A program made the position numbers and the translations under genes. From the NCBI GenBank assembly GCA_041671505.1, contig JBAZBK010000006.1, forward strand, positions 1-64,000: 64,000 nucleotides of DNA, written 5' to 3'. A model generated the notes under the pieces. The model searched no databases. It saw nothing but the letters and a program-made list of their open reading frames with translations, and had not been told where the DNA came from. Below are positions 23,351 to 32,450 of the stretch, piece by piece. This DNA comes from JACPDH01 sp041671505. GTDB taxonomy: Bacteria > Acidobacteriota > Thermoanaerobaculia > Gp7-AA8. Numbering within the stretch: position 1 is the first letter of the stretch; each line of letters starts with the position of its first letter.

Positions 23351-23905
23351 TTAGAACGTTGCCGTGTACTCGTAAATGAACTGCTCCGCCTTGCCGTTCC
23401 GGAGGAGGGGGTAGAACTTCGCTTTCCTGAGGGACTCGGCCGTTCGCGATTCGATGTCTTTGCGGCCGGTCGTGTTCTGAAGCGTTTTCACTCCGGTCAC
23501 GTCGCCATGGACGTTCACGGTTGCCTCCAGCACGATGACGCCGTGAATTCCGGGCTGCGTGACCGGCTCGGGCGCGATGCGAAACCGGACTTGATCCGTC
23601 GTCGAGCCGACTTCGGCCTTGCTTGCGACCAGGCTCGTCGTCTTCGCCCAGCCCGATTTCTCAAAGTTGAGCTTGATCTCCGACCATTCGCCCTTTTCGC
23701 CGAGGATTGAGACCGACTCGCCAGTCTTGTAGGTCGTGACCAGCGTCGCGTCGTCGCGCGGTGCCTCGCGGATCTCGAGGTCTCCCGCGGCGTACTTGAT
23801 GGCGATCGTCGCGCGGGACGGAGGCGACGGCGGCGGTTCCTTCTTCGCGCCACAGGCTGCAGCGAGCGCGATTGCGGCGATGGCAAGGCCCTTTGTGAGT
23901 CGCAT
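23351..23905 (-). CDS. Lipoprotein with SH3-like and TonB-C-like domains (paralogue 2)
   Basis: A 184-residue lipoprotein. The signal peptide ends in a lipobox LAAAC with Cys18 as the lipidated residue, followed by KKEPPPSPPS. An SH3-like segment (about 32-95) carries the family pattern IREAPRDDATLVTTYKTGES and GEWSEIKLNFEKSGWAKTTSL. The C-terminal half has the TonB-C pattern VIVLEATVNVHGDVTGVKTL and LRKAKFYPLL. It parallels the 22276-22842 protein almost segment by segment, differing in anchoring (lipid versus helix). Asp at lipid position +2 is absent (Gly19), so outer-membrane sorting is expected. The role is unknown; cell-envelope binding is an inference. Confidence 0.8.
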   Translation of the reverse strand: MRLTKGLAIAAIALAAACGAKKEPPPSPPSRATIAIKYAAGDLEIREAPRDDATLVTTYKTGESVSILGEKGEWSEIKLNFEKSGWAKTTSLVASKAEVGSTTDQVRFRIAPEPVTQPGIHGVIVLEATVNVHGDVTGVKTLQNTTGRKDIESRTAESLRKAKFYPLLRNGKAEQFIYEYTATF

Positions 23906-23976
23906 GACGTCATGCCTCCGGATGATGAGCGTAAAGGATCGGCGCGCGGTGCGCGAGTGCTTCCCGAGGCAGCGCC

Positions 23977-24948
23977 TCAGCCGAAGACGTCCCTCCTCGT
24001 GAAGAGCCCGTACGCGACCGCGAGGGCCGCGGCGGCCCAGGCGCCGAGCAGCGCGATGCAGAAGAGCAGTGGCATGCCTTCGTAAGGCGGCGGCTGGCCG
24101 GTGTAATAGTCAGCGAGAGGCAGCGCCGAAACGAAGAAGTACTTGCCCGCGGTCCAGTCGGGTGTGAGACGCGTGAGGATCGTTCCGCCGATGAGGCACG
24201 CCATCATCGTGCCGATCGACGCCGCGCTCGACCGGAAGATCGTCGAGAGCATCACCGCGATTGCGGCGACCATCAGCAGCGCGTACCACTCGAGCCCGTA
24301 CGCGATCATCGTGTCCTGCCAGAGCGGCAGCTGGCGCACGCTGTTGAAGTCGACCGTCTCTCCGCTGATCCTGAAGCCGCTGAACGTCGGAGCGTCCCAG
24401 CCGCGCGTCTCGAGGGCGAGCGAAGAGATTGCAAAGCCGAGCACCGCGCCGCAAAGCAGGAGCAGCGTCGTGAAGAGCGCGACCGCGCCGAGCTTCGACG
24501 TGAGGATGCGCCATCGACGCACGGGATGCGTGAGGAGCAGCTTGTCGGTCCCTTCCGAATGCTCCGCCGACACGACGTCGCTGGCGAGCACCGACACGAG
24601 GAGCGGAAGGAGAAGGAATCCGGCGACGTTCGCGAAGGCGCGGACGAAATACGGGGCGTTAGGCTTGTCGGGCTCGATGTCGCGGTCGAGGTAGTACTGG
24701 AGGCGCGCGATCTCGAGCCGAAGCGACTTCGCCCAGGTCGGATTCGACTGCGCCCGCCGCATCGCATTCTGGTACCGGACGATCGTCTGCTGGGTTTTGA
24801 CGCGCCAGTCGCGGTCTTTCTCGTGACTCAGCTGGCGGTACTGCCCGTACGTCACCGCCGACATGATCACAGCCAGGATCACGACCGCGATCGTGAACCG
24901 CCTGCGGCGCAGGAGCTTGAGCACTTCATTGCGGATGAGGGAGATCAT
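23977..24948 (-). CDS. ABC-2 family transporter permease
   Basis: A 323-residue permease with a cytoplasmic N-terminus and a first helix at about 15-35 (RRRRFTIAVVILAVIMSAV). A large extracytoplasmic loop (about 35-105) follows, then about five further helices, the ABC-2 topology. SAEHSEGTDKLLLTHPVRRW is the conserved cytoplasmic coupling segment typical of NatB/YhaP-like permeases. The stop lies upstream of the lipoprotein gene. It is encoded downstream of its ATPase (25118-26026) with about 170 bases between them occupied by repeats. The substrate is unknown. Confidence 0.85.
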   Translation of the reverse strand: MISLIRNEVLKLLRRRRFTIAVVILAVIMSAVTYGQYRQLSHEKDRDWRVKTQQTIVRYQNAMRRAQSNPTWAKSLRLEIARLQYYLDRDIEPDKPNAPYFVRAFANVAGFLLLPLLVSVLASDVVSAEHSEGTDKLLLTHPVRRWRILTSKLGAVALFTTLLLLCGAVLGFAISSLALETRGWDAPTFSGFRISGETVDFNSVRQLPLWQDTMIAYGLEWYALLMVAAIAVMLSTIFRSSAASIGTMMACLIGGTILTRLTPDWTAGKYFFVSALPLADYYTGQPPPYEGMPLLFCIALLGAWAAAALAVAYGLFTRRDVFG

Positions 24949-25117
24949 GACGATGAGCGAGGCGAGAGGCGAGAGGCGATAGGCGATGAGCAGTCACCAC
25001 GACGCTCTGAGACCACGGCGAGCAGCCCACTGTATGACGCGCCAACCTGATTGCTCATCGCCTATAGCCTCTCGCCTTTCGCCTTTGCCTGCTATGACCT
25101 CTGACCTCGAACCTGCC
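24949..25117. repeat. Inverted GGCGAGA/TCGCCTC repeat pair inside an ABC operon
   Basis: GAGGCGAGAGGCGAGAGGCG units followed by ATAGGCGATGAGCAG at about 24957-24993 are mirrored by CTGATTGCTCATCGCCTATAG and CTCTCGCCTTTCGCC at about 25048-25090. The two arms can pair over roughly 35 bases, placing a large hairpin between the ATPase and permease genes. Confidence 0.8.
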
Positions 25118-26026
25118 TCACACCGTCTCTCCGCCCGTCGCCTCGATGAACCGCTCCTCGAGCGTCCGGATGCGCCGCTGCGCATGAAAGATCCGCACTC
25201 CACCGGCGGCGAGGGTCGTGACGACGTCGGGTGCCTGCTCCTCCGCGATCTCGACCGATAGCGTGTCACCGTCGGTCGAGACGGGGTAGCCCATCGGGGA
25301 GACGAGCGCGAGGGCGCGCGCGGCGTCGTCGACGCGGAAATCCATCTCGGGCGCGTGCGCATGAAGCCCCTGTACCGGGCTCGTCTCGAGGATCGTGCCT
25401 CGATGAATGATCGCCACCCGATCACACATCAGTTCCACCTCGGCGAGCAGATGGCTCGAGACGAACACGGCGAGCCCGTCTTCCGTCGAGAGTCTCCGGA
25501 GCAGATTGCGCATCTCACGGATTCCCGCGGGGTCGAGCCCGTTTGCCGGCTCGTCAAGGATCAGCAGCTTCGGCCGTGACAGCAGGGCAACCGCGATGCC
25601 GAGCCGCTGGCGCATCCCGAGCGAGTAGGTGCGCACCTTGTCCTCGAGCCGGTGCGAGAGCATCGCGAGCTCTGCGACGCGCGCGATCTCCGCCTCGCCG
25701 ACGCCGCGGCGCATCCGTGCGAAGTGCTCCAGGTTCTCGCGTCCCGACATGAAGCGGTAGAGGTCGGGAGTCTCGACGATGCAGCCGACGTGCTGCATCG
25801 CCGACTCGAACGCACGCTGCACGTCGTGGCCGCAGATCGTGACGCTTCCCGAGGTCGGCCGGATGAGGCCGACAAGCATGCGGATCGTCGTCGTCTTGCC
25901 GGCTCCGTTGGGGCCGAGGAACCCGAAGACCTCGCCCGGTTCGATCTCGAACGAGACTCCGGAGACGATCGTCTTGTCTCCGATCGTTTTCGTGAGGTTG
26001 CTGGCGACGAGGACCGGAGCGCTCAT
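25118..26026 (-). CDS. ABC transporter ATP-binding protein (ABC-2/NatA type)
   Basis: A 302-residue nucleotide-binding protein. Walker A is GPNGAGKT (about 39-46), the Q-loop region is VGCIVETPDLYRFMSG, the signature is YSLGMRQR, Walker B is LLILDEP and the H-loop is SSHLLAEVE. The residues after about 225 form the C-terminal accessory domain usual in this class. The signature SLGMRQR is the form typical of NatA/bacitracin/lantibiotic-immunity exporters. Its membrane partner is the ABC-2 permease at 23977-24948, separated by an inverted repeat pair. The transported molecule cannot be inferred. Confidence 0.9.
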   Translation of the reverse strand: MSAPVLVASNLTKTIGDKTIVSGVSFEIEPGEVFGFLGPNGAGKTTTIRMLVGLIRPTSGSVTICGHDVQRAFESAMQHVGCIVETPDLYRFMSGRENLEHFARMRRGVGEAEIARVAELAMLSHRLEDKVRTYSLGMRQRLGIAVALLSRPKLLILDEPANGLDPAGIREMRNLLRRLSTEDGLAVFVSSHLLAEVELMCDRVAIIHRGTILETSPVQGLHAHAPEMDFRVDDAARALALVSPMGYPVSTDGDTLSVEIAEEQAPDVVTTLAAGGVRIFHAQRRIRTLEERFIEATGGETV

Positions 26027-26156
26027 GTGTGCGGTTAGAACGTCAATGAAGAACTACGCAATTCTAGCGGCGGTGTTGCGAAGTTGTGGCGGGCTTCCCG
26101 TCGAAACCCGATTCCTGGCGCGGCCGTAGGTACAATCAGCACCGAGGACGCGCGAG

Positions 26157-26927
26157 TTGACTGCATCGGGACGCAAGCTGCTCTTCTGGTACCTGCCGGT
26201 CGCGGTCGCGATCGCGGCGGCGGCGCTCTTCGGCTACGGATTTCATCTCGTCTTCCGCGACGACGTGGGAACGACGATCGCGTCGGCCGTCGAAGCGGCG
26301 CCGGCGCGAGTTCCGTCGGGGCCGCTTCGCGTCGTCGTGCTCGGCGACTCGGTGGCTCGCGGAACGGGTGACGAGACGGGCGAGGGGATCGGCGGCGCGA
26401 TCGACAAGGAGCTCCAGCGCCGCGCCGTCGCGCACGAGAAGCACGTGAACCTCGGGGTGAACGGCGCGAAGACGAACGACCTCCTGAAGCAGCTCGAGTC
26501 CCCGAGCATCAGGAGGTTCGTGGCCGCGTCGAACGTGATCGTCGTCTCGATCGGAGGCAATGATCTCTTCGGCGATGTCGCGGGACGGTCGAGCGAACGC
26601 CCCCCCGATCCCTCAGCGGCGATGGACCGCACGGAAGAGCAGGTCGTGAAGGTCGTCGCATCGATTCGTTCGATCAACGGGAAGGCGCGGATCTTCTACG
26701 TCGGCCTCTACAACCCCTTTGTCACGTCGAAGTTCGGCACCTACGTAAACCCCGCGGTGGCGGAGTGGACGTCGCGGATGACGCGCCGCTTCGCCGGCGA
26801 CGACAACGTCACGGTCGTGCAGACCTCTGACATCTTCTCGCACGAGGACAGGTTGAGCGCCGATCGCTTTCATCCCGGCGCCGAGGGGTACCGGATGATC
26901 GGACGAAGAATCGGGGAGTCGATTTAG
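26157..26927 (+). CDS. Membrane-anchored SGNH/GDSL hydrolase
   Basis: A 256-residue protein with an N-terminal transmembrane anchor (about 8-30) and an SGNH esterase fold. Block I is VVVLGDSVARGTG with the nucleophile Ser, block III is SIGGNDLFGD, and the catalytic Asp/His pair is in SADRFHPGAEGY. Such enzymes remove acyl groups from envelope lipids or polysaccharides. The start is a TTG at 26157 with GAGGA about ten bases upstream, and a TACAAT -10-like box lies near 26131. No ATG is available before block I. It is followed by a strong hairpin terminator shared with the convergent BI-1 gene. Confidence 0.8.
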   Translation: MTASGRKLLFWYLPVAVAIAAAALFGYGFHLVFRDDVGTTIASAVEAAPARVPSGPLRVVVLGDSVARGTGDETGEGIGGAIDKELQRRAVAHEKHVNLGVNGAKTNDLLKQLESPSIRRFVAASNVIVVSIGGNDLFGDVAGRSSERPPDPSAAMDRTEEQVVKVVASIRSINGKARIFYVGLYNPFVTSKFGTYVNPAVAEWTSRMTRRFAGDDNVTVVQTSDIFSHEDRLSADRFHPGAEGYRMIGRRIGESI

Positions 26928-26959
26928 GGGACTACGATTCCCGAAGCTGCGCTTTGGGC

Positions 26960-26978
26960 GCGAAAGCGTCGCTTTCGC
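26960..26978. terminator. Small hairpin upstream of the shared terminator
   Basis: GCGAAAGC/GCTTTCGC with loop GTC forms an eight-pair stem just after the GDSL hydrolase stop. It lacks a T run; it may support the terminator at 26991-27016. Confidence 0.4.
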
Positions 26979-26990
26979 ACTCCACATGAA

Positions 26991-27016
26991 AACGGGCCCG
27001 CTTGCGCGGGCCCGTT
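26991..27016. terminator. Bidirectional hairpin terminator
   Basis: An 11-bp perfect stem (AACGGGCCCGC / GCGGGCCCGTT) with loop TTGC sits between the convergent GDSL hydrolase and BI-1 genes. It is followed on the plus strand by CTGGTTTCTT and on the minus strand by a TTCATG run, so it could serve both. Confidence 0.75.
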
Positions 27017-27042
27017 CTGGTTTCTTGCGAAGAAGCTTCCCG

Positions 27043-27753
27043 TCAGTCGCGACGCCCGAAGAGGCGGAGCAGCATGAGGAAGATGTTGATGAAGTCGAGG
27101 TAGAGCGAGAGGGCGCCGATGACCGCGTAGTTCGTGACGTTTGGTCCCGCAGCGGCGGCGAACGCCTTCAGCTTCTGCGCGTCATAGGCGGTGAGGCCGA
27201 CGAAGACGAAGACGCCGACGAGCGCGATCGTGCCGTCGAGGGCCGACGACTTCACGAACATGTTGACGACCTGCGCCAGGATGATTCCGATCAGGCCCAT
27301 GAAGAAGAACGATCCCCAGGAGGTGAGGTCCTTCTTTGTGAGCGTGCCATACGCCGCCATCGAGCCGAACATGCCGCCCGCGACGACGAAGGCGGACAGG
27401 ATCGTGCCGCCCGAATAGACCATGAAGATCGAGCTGAGCATCAGCCCGTTCAGGGCCGAGTAAAGCAGGAACAGCGCAGCGGCCGTGCCGGGCTGAATCT
27501 TCGTGATCCGGAACGAGAGGAACGCGACCAGGCCGAAGGTCACGAGCATCAGGGTGATCGCGATTCCGCGCTGGAACACGATCGCGCGTAGCGCGGGCGT
27601 CACGTAGACGAAGAACGCCGACAACGCCGTCAGAAGAAGCCCGCCAAACATCCACGCGTAGGTCGTGCGGATGAACGACTGCTCCCGGGAGAAGGTCGTT
27701 TCCGCACTCGCCGAGATGTAGGCGGGCTGCTCGAACTGCCTCCATTCATTCAT
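27043..27753 (-). CDS. Bax inhibitor-1/YccA family membrane protein
   Basis: A 236-residue protein with seven predicted helices after a 25-residue polar N-terminus. It ends in the BI-1 family signature LTAYDAQKLKAF, with a helix containing SLYLDFINIFLMLLRLFGRRD at the C-terminus. The aspartates of these two segments form the pH-sensing pair in structurally characterised bacterial homologues. Bacterial members (YccA, YbhL) interact with FtsH or act as pH-sensitive calcium leaks. The ATG at 27753 follows AAGGAGGAA at a spacing of eight. It is divergent from dnaK across about 150 bases. Confidence 0.9.
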   Translation of the reverse strand: MNEWRQFEQPAYISASAETTFSREQSFIRTTYAWMFGGLLLTALSAFFVYVTPALRAIVFQRGIAITLMLVTFGLVAFLSFRITKIQPGTAAALFLLYSALNGLMLSSIFMVYSGGTILSAFVVAGGMFGSMAAYGTLTKKDLTSWGSFFFMGLIGIILAQVVNMFVKSSALDGTIALVGVFVFVGLTAYDAQKLKAFAAAAGPNVTNYAVIGALSLYLDFINIFLMLLRLFGRRD

Positions 27754-27900
27754 ATGAGGTTCCTCCTTGGAACTTTGACTCATCGTGTCAAACGCGCGAG
27801 GAGCAGAGCTTATTCACTCCAGGACTCGCGGAAATTTATACAACTACACTCAGGTTTCGCAGAGTTGACAGTCAGTCACTCAAGGTTAGGAGCGTACAAA
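27754..27900. promoter_or_regulatory. Divergent control region of the BI-1 gene and dnaK
   Basis: This stretch is AT-richer than its flanks. A possible dnaK promoter is TTCACT/TTATAC with a 17-base spacer (about 27815-27841). An HspR-type (HAIR) site is listed separately. No CIRCE element (TTAGCACTC-N9-GAGTGCTAA) is present. Confidence 0.4.
27864..27884. promoter_or_regulatory. HAIR-like HspR binding site before dnaK
   Basis: The HspR consensus is CTTGAGT-N7-ACTCAAG. Here the right half-site ACTCAAG (27878-27884) is perfect, and at the exact N7 spacing the left half reads GTTGACA, matching the core TTGA. It lies 17 bases before the dnaK start. The hspR gene is directly downstream of dnaK. 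Confidence 0.5.
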
Positions 27901-29805
<1,905 letters not shown>

Positions 29806-29807
29806 TC

Positions 29808-29871
29808 TCAAAACGCGGAACGCGGAACGCGAAACGGACACGGGTAGGGGCACGGCACGCCGTGCCCCTAC
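29808..29871. repeat. AACGCGG units plus a 28-base perfect palindrome
   Basis: Right after the dnaK stop codon come AACGCGGAACGCGGAACGCG units, then a perfect palindrome at 29844-29871 (arms GTAGGGGCACGG / CCGTGCCCCTAC, centre CACG). It lacks a T run. Confidence 0.85.
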
Positions 29872-29946
29872 ATCTCGAACGTGTAATTGGTCGGGTGCAG
29901 CGTACGAGCAGGACGAGAGCATCCAGTACGACGGACGAGGAAGATC

Positions 29947-30327
29947 ATGGCGAAAAGACGCGACGGCTTCGTGATGATCTCGATCATCGCGGAGCGATAC
30001 AACATCCATCCTCAGACGCTTCGCCTCTACGAGCGCGAAGGGCTGATCAAGCCGGAGCGGACCGGCGGCAACACGCGCCTCTACGGCCCCGCGCAGATTC
30101 GTCAGCTCGAGACCATCCTCATCCTCACGCGCGACCTCGGTGTCAATCTCGCGGGAGTCGAAGTCTTCCTCCGCCTCCAGCAGGAGATGGAGCAGGTGGA
30201 GATGAACGCCGACCTGATCCTCGAATCGATCCGGCGGATCGTGCTCGATCGTCGCATCGGGATGGACCGCGAGAACGCGCTCGTCAAGGCGACGCCGCGC
30301 ATGATCGTTCGCATCACGCGCTCGTAG
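29947..30327 (+). CDS. hspR: MerR-family heat-shock repressor, HspR-like
   Basis: A 126-residue MerR-type regulator. The HTH is ISIIAERYNIHPQTLRLYER at about 12-31, followed by the wing EGLIKPERTGGNTRLYG, then a helical dimerisation segment with RDLGVNLAGVEVFLRLQQEME as in HspR. HspR represses the dnaK operon by binding HAIR sites and uses DnaK as co-repressor. Its position immediately after dnaK and the HAIR-like site before dnaK support the assignment. The ATG at 29947 has GAGGAAG a few bases upstream. It ends in a basic IVRITRS tail. Confidence 0.85.
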   Translation: MAKRRDGFVMISIIAERYNIHPQTLRLYEREGLIKPERTGGNTRLYGPAQIRQLETILILTRDLGVNLAGVEVFLRLQQEMEQVEMNADLILESIRRIVLDRRIGMDRENALVKATPRMIVRITRS

Positions 30328-30520
30328 CGGGAGAGGCAAGGCGAGAGGCGAAAGGCGAGAGGCGAGAGCAAACTATCAACGAGCGGCTTCCTTTCTCGTT
30401 TCGCTTTGCTCCTTTCTTTCCTGTCCCCGCCGGCTCTTCCCGCCGCAGTCGTTCCCGATTCCTTGCGGCTTCGTCGTCCCGCCGCTCCCGTCTGCTGTAG
30501 AATCGCGCTGAGCTGACAAT
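30328..30520. repeat. GGCGAGA repeat run after hspR
   Basis: GGCAAGGCGAGAGGCGAAAGG and following units occupy about 30335-30368, starting seven bases after the hspR stop. The remainder up to the sigma-factor start is pyrimidine-rich (CTTTCTCG, CTTTGCTCC, CTTTCTTTCC) and holds no gene; it probably contains the sigma-factor promoter. Confidence 0.7.
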
Positions 30521-31717
30521 ATGTCACCCGGAAGCCGCCGCAGCGCGAGCCATGAAGATTCGTATGATCTTCTGAATCAGTACCTCCAGGAGATCTCGAA
30601 GATCGCTCGACTTACACCCGAGCGCGAGCGGGAGCTCGGCTACCTCGTGCAGCAGGGAAACCGCGAGGCGCTCGAAGAGCTCGTCCAGGCGAACCTCCGC
30701 TTCGTCGTCTCGTACGCCAAGCGCTTTCGCAACGCGCACGTTCTCTTTCTCGATCTGATCAACGAGGGGAACATCGGGCTGATCCACGCGGCGAAGAAAT
30801 ACGACCCGGAGAAGAACGTCAAGTTCATCACCTACGCCGTCTGGTGGATCAGGCAGGCGATCCTTCACGCGCTCTCCGAGCAGGGGGGGCCGTTCCGTCT
30901 CCCGCCGAAGCGCGCGAATCTTCTCTACCGGCTCGAGCGGATGATCGGCCAGATCGTCACCGAGGAGAACCGGTTCCCGCCTCCCGACGAGCTCTCCGAG
31001 AAGCTCGGCGTGTCGGTTAGGGAAATCAACACGCTGATGCAGGCGATGAACGACAGTTTCTCGCTCAGCTCTGAGCTCGACGGGGAGTCGCACACCGAGC
31101 TCGGCGACCTGATCGAGCAGACGAGCATTCCGTCGGCCGAGGACGAGCTGACGGAGCAGGCGGCGAGAGGGGAGCTTCTCGAGAGGATGTCGGCGCTCTC
31201 TCCGAAAGAGCGCCTGATCCTCTGTCTCCGTCACGGGGTGAGCGACAACCTTCCGAGAGGCGCCTCCGACATCGCGGAGTTCATGGGTCTCGACGGCGAC
31301 CGGATCGCCCACTCGCTCGCGTCGGCCAAGTTGAAGATGTGCGCGACGCTCGAGATCACGGAACAGGAATTGGCGCATCTGCTGCTCAACCTGAACCCGA
31401 ATCCCCGCGCGTCGCTGACCTGGTGGATGCGACTCGGCGGCGACGTGAACGGGAAGGTTCACGCCGATCCGACACAGGACCGCTTTTCGCGTCTCGAGAA
31501 CCTCAAGCACGCCGGGGCGGCGCAGACGGCGCTGGAGGCGGCACTCGAGCTCGAGGAGCGCGTGGTGCTCAAGCTCCATTACGGCATCCTGCAGGACGAG
31601 CTCACGCTGCGCGACATCGGCGACCTCCTGGGGCTCTCGCGCGAGCGGGTGCGACAGATCGAGGCGCGCGCCGAGGCGAAATGCCGCCGGCTCGTCCGCC
31701 GGGACCATTCTCGCTGA
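30521..31717 (+). CDS. Sigma-70 family factor with two region-4-like domains
   Basis: A 398-residue group 2/3-type sigma factor. Regions 1.2-2 span about 13-115 (YLQEISKIARLTPERERELG, LDLINEGNIGLIHAAKKYDP, FITYAVWWIRQAIL). Region 3 is at about 118-190. A first region-4-like stretch lies at about 218-278 (LSPKERLILCLRHGV, ASDIAEFMGLDGDRIAHSLASA) but with a degenerate recognition helix. A linker of about 55 residues follows. A fully canonical region 4 ends the protein (about 336-392: LRDIGDLLGLSRERVRQIEARAEAKCRRL). Normal relatives such as RpoS or RpoH are near 280-330 residues, so the protein has a duplicated or inserted domain. Target promoters are unknown. Confidence 0.85.
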   Translation: MSPGSRRSASHEDSYDLLNQYLQEISKIARLTPERERELGYLVQQGNREALEELVQANLRFVVSYAKRFRNAHVLFLDLINEGNIGLIHAAKKYDPEKNVKFITYAVWWIRQAILHALSEQGGPFRLPPKRANLLYRLERMIGQIVTEENRFPPPDELSEKLGVSVREINTLMQAMNDSFSLSSELDGESHTELGDLIEQTSIPSAEDELTEQAARGELLERMSALSPKERLILCLRHGVSDNLPRGASDIAEFMGLDGDRIAHSLASAKLKMCATLEITEQELAHLLLNLNPNPRASLTWWMRLGGDVNGKVHADPTQDRFSRLENLKHAGAAQTALEAALELEERVVLKLHYGILQDELTLRDIGDLLGLSRERVRQIEARAEAKCRRLVRRDHSR

Positions 31718-31756
31718 GCCGGCCGACTGATCGCGCGATCCGTTACACTATTCGGA

Positions 31757-32023
31757 ATGGACGTGAAACCTCCCGCGACGCTCCCGATGGGCAGACTCGA
31801 CGCATTCGACGTCGGTCAGAAGAAGCTCACCGTGCAGACCGAGTTTTTCCCCCGCCCCAACTGGCGGCTCGAGACGAAGGTCTATCTCGGCGGGGAGTGC
31901 AAGAAGGTCTACACAGAGGAGATGGGCAGCGTCCCGGAGGCGGAGCTGCAGCGGACACTCGACTCCTTTCACGACCTGAAGATCAAGGAGCTGGTCGAAG
32001 GGCTGAAGAAGCGCCAGGGTTGA
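31757..32023 (+). CDS. Conserved-looking small protein, unknown function
   Basis: An 88-residue soluble protein, charged, without Cys, signal or helix anchor. A beta-rich middle (KKLTVQTEFFPRPNWRLETKVYL) is followed by a helical C-terminus (EAELQRTLDSFHDLKIKELVEGLKK). I do not recognise a family. The ATG at 31757 follows a TATTCGGA stretch without a clear ribosome site. It lies 40 bases after the sigma factor and 44 bases before the next small gene on the same strand, so the set from 30521 to 36335 could be one transcription unit. Confidence 0.65.
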   Translation: MDVKPPATLPMGRLDAFDVGQKKLTVQTEFFPRPNWRLETKVYLGGECKKVYTEEMGSVPEAELQRTLDSFHDLKIKELVEGLKKRQG

Positions 32024-32066
32024 TGGCCCCGCGCCCTTCGCGCGCTCCACGGGAATCAGAATCGAC

Positions 32067-32450
32067 ATGCGTCTCGAGAAACTCACCGAAGAAGAAGAGG
32101 ACCACTGGCGTGCCGAGTACGGCCGCGAGAACTGGCTCCTCGGCGCTCTGAGCCTGAGTGTCACGCTGCCGGAGTTCAGCGGCGGAAAGCCGGCGCTGCG
32201 CGCGATGCACTTCGGCTACTACCTTCAATCGTTGCATCTCGCGGCGATGGACCGCGAGGATCTTCCCCGGAGGCTCGTCTGGGTGCTCGCCCGACGGACG
32301 CCGTCGATGGACTTCCTCGAGCTCACCGGCGCGGGAATCCGGATACCGCACGCGTTTCCTCCGGGATACACGCTCGAGCGGGTGCTGCGGATCATGCTGA
32401 TGGAATTGCGCAAACTGCCACTGCAGGGCGACACGGGAACGACCGCATGA
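32067..32450 (+). CDS. Unknown protein translationally coupled to an ABC exporter
   Basis: A 127-residue soluble, mostly helical protein with no membrane segment (LTEEEEDHWRAEYGRENWLL at the start, TLERVLRIMLMELRKLPLQ near the end). I do not recognise it. Its stop overlaps the start of the ABC gene at 32447 by four bases (ATGA), so it is co-translated with the exporter and may regulate or assist it. That is inference from position. Confidence 0.65.
   Translation: MRLEKLTEEEEDHWRAEYGRENWLLGALSLSVTLPEFSGGKPALRAMHFGYYLQSLHLAAMDREDLPRRLVWVLARRTPSMDFLELTGAGIRIPHAFPPGYTLERVLRIMLMELRKLPLQGDTGTTA

Noticed and set aside
27865..27870. TTGACA before dnaK as a -35 box
   Set aside because: A -10 at normal spacing would fall on the ribosome-binding site; the hexamer is better explained as the left half of the HAIR-like repeat.
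27754..27900. CIRCE/HrcA control of dnaK
   Set aside because: No TTAGCACTC-N9-GAGTGCTAA element is present; the HspR-type site fits better.
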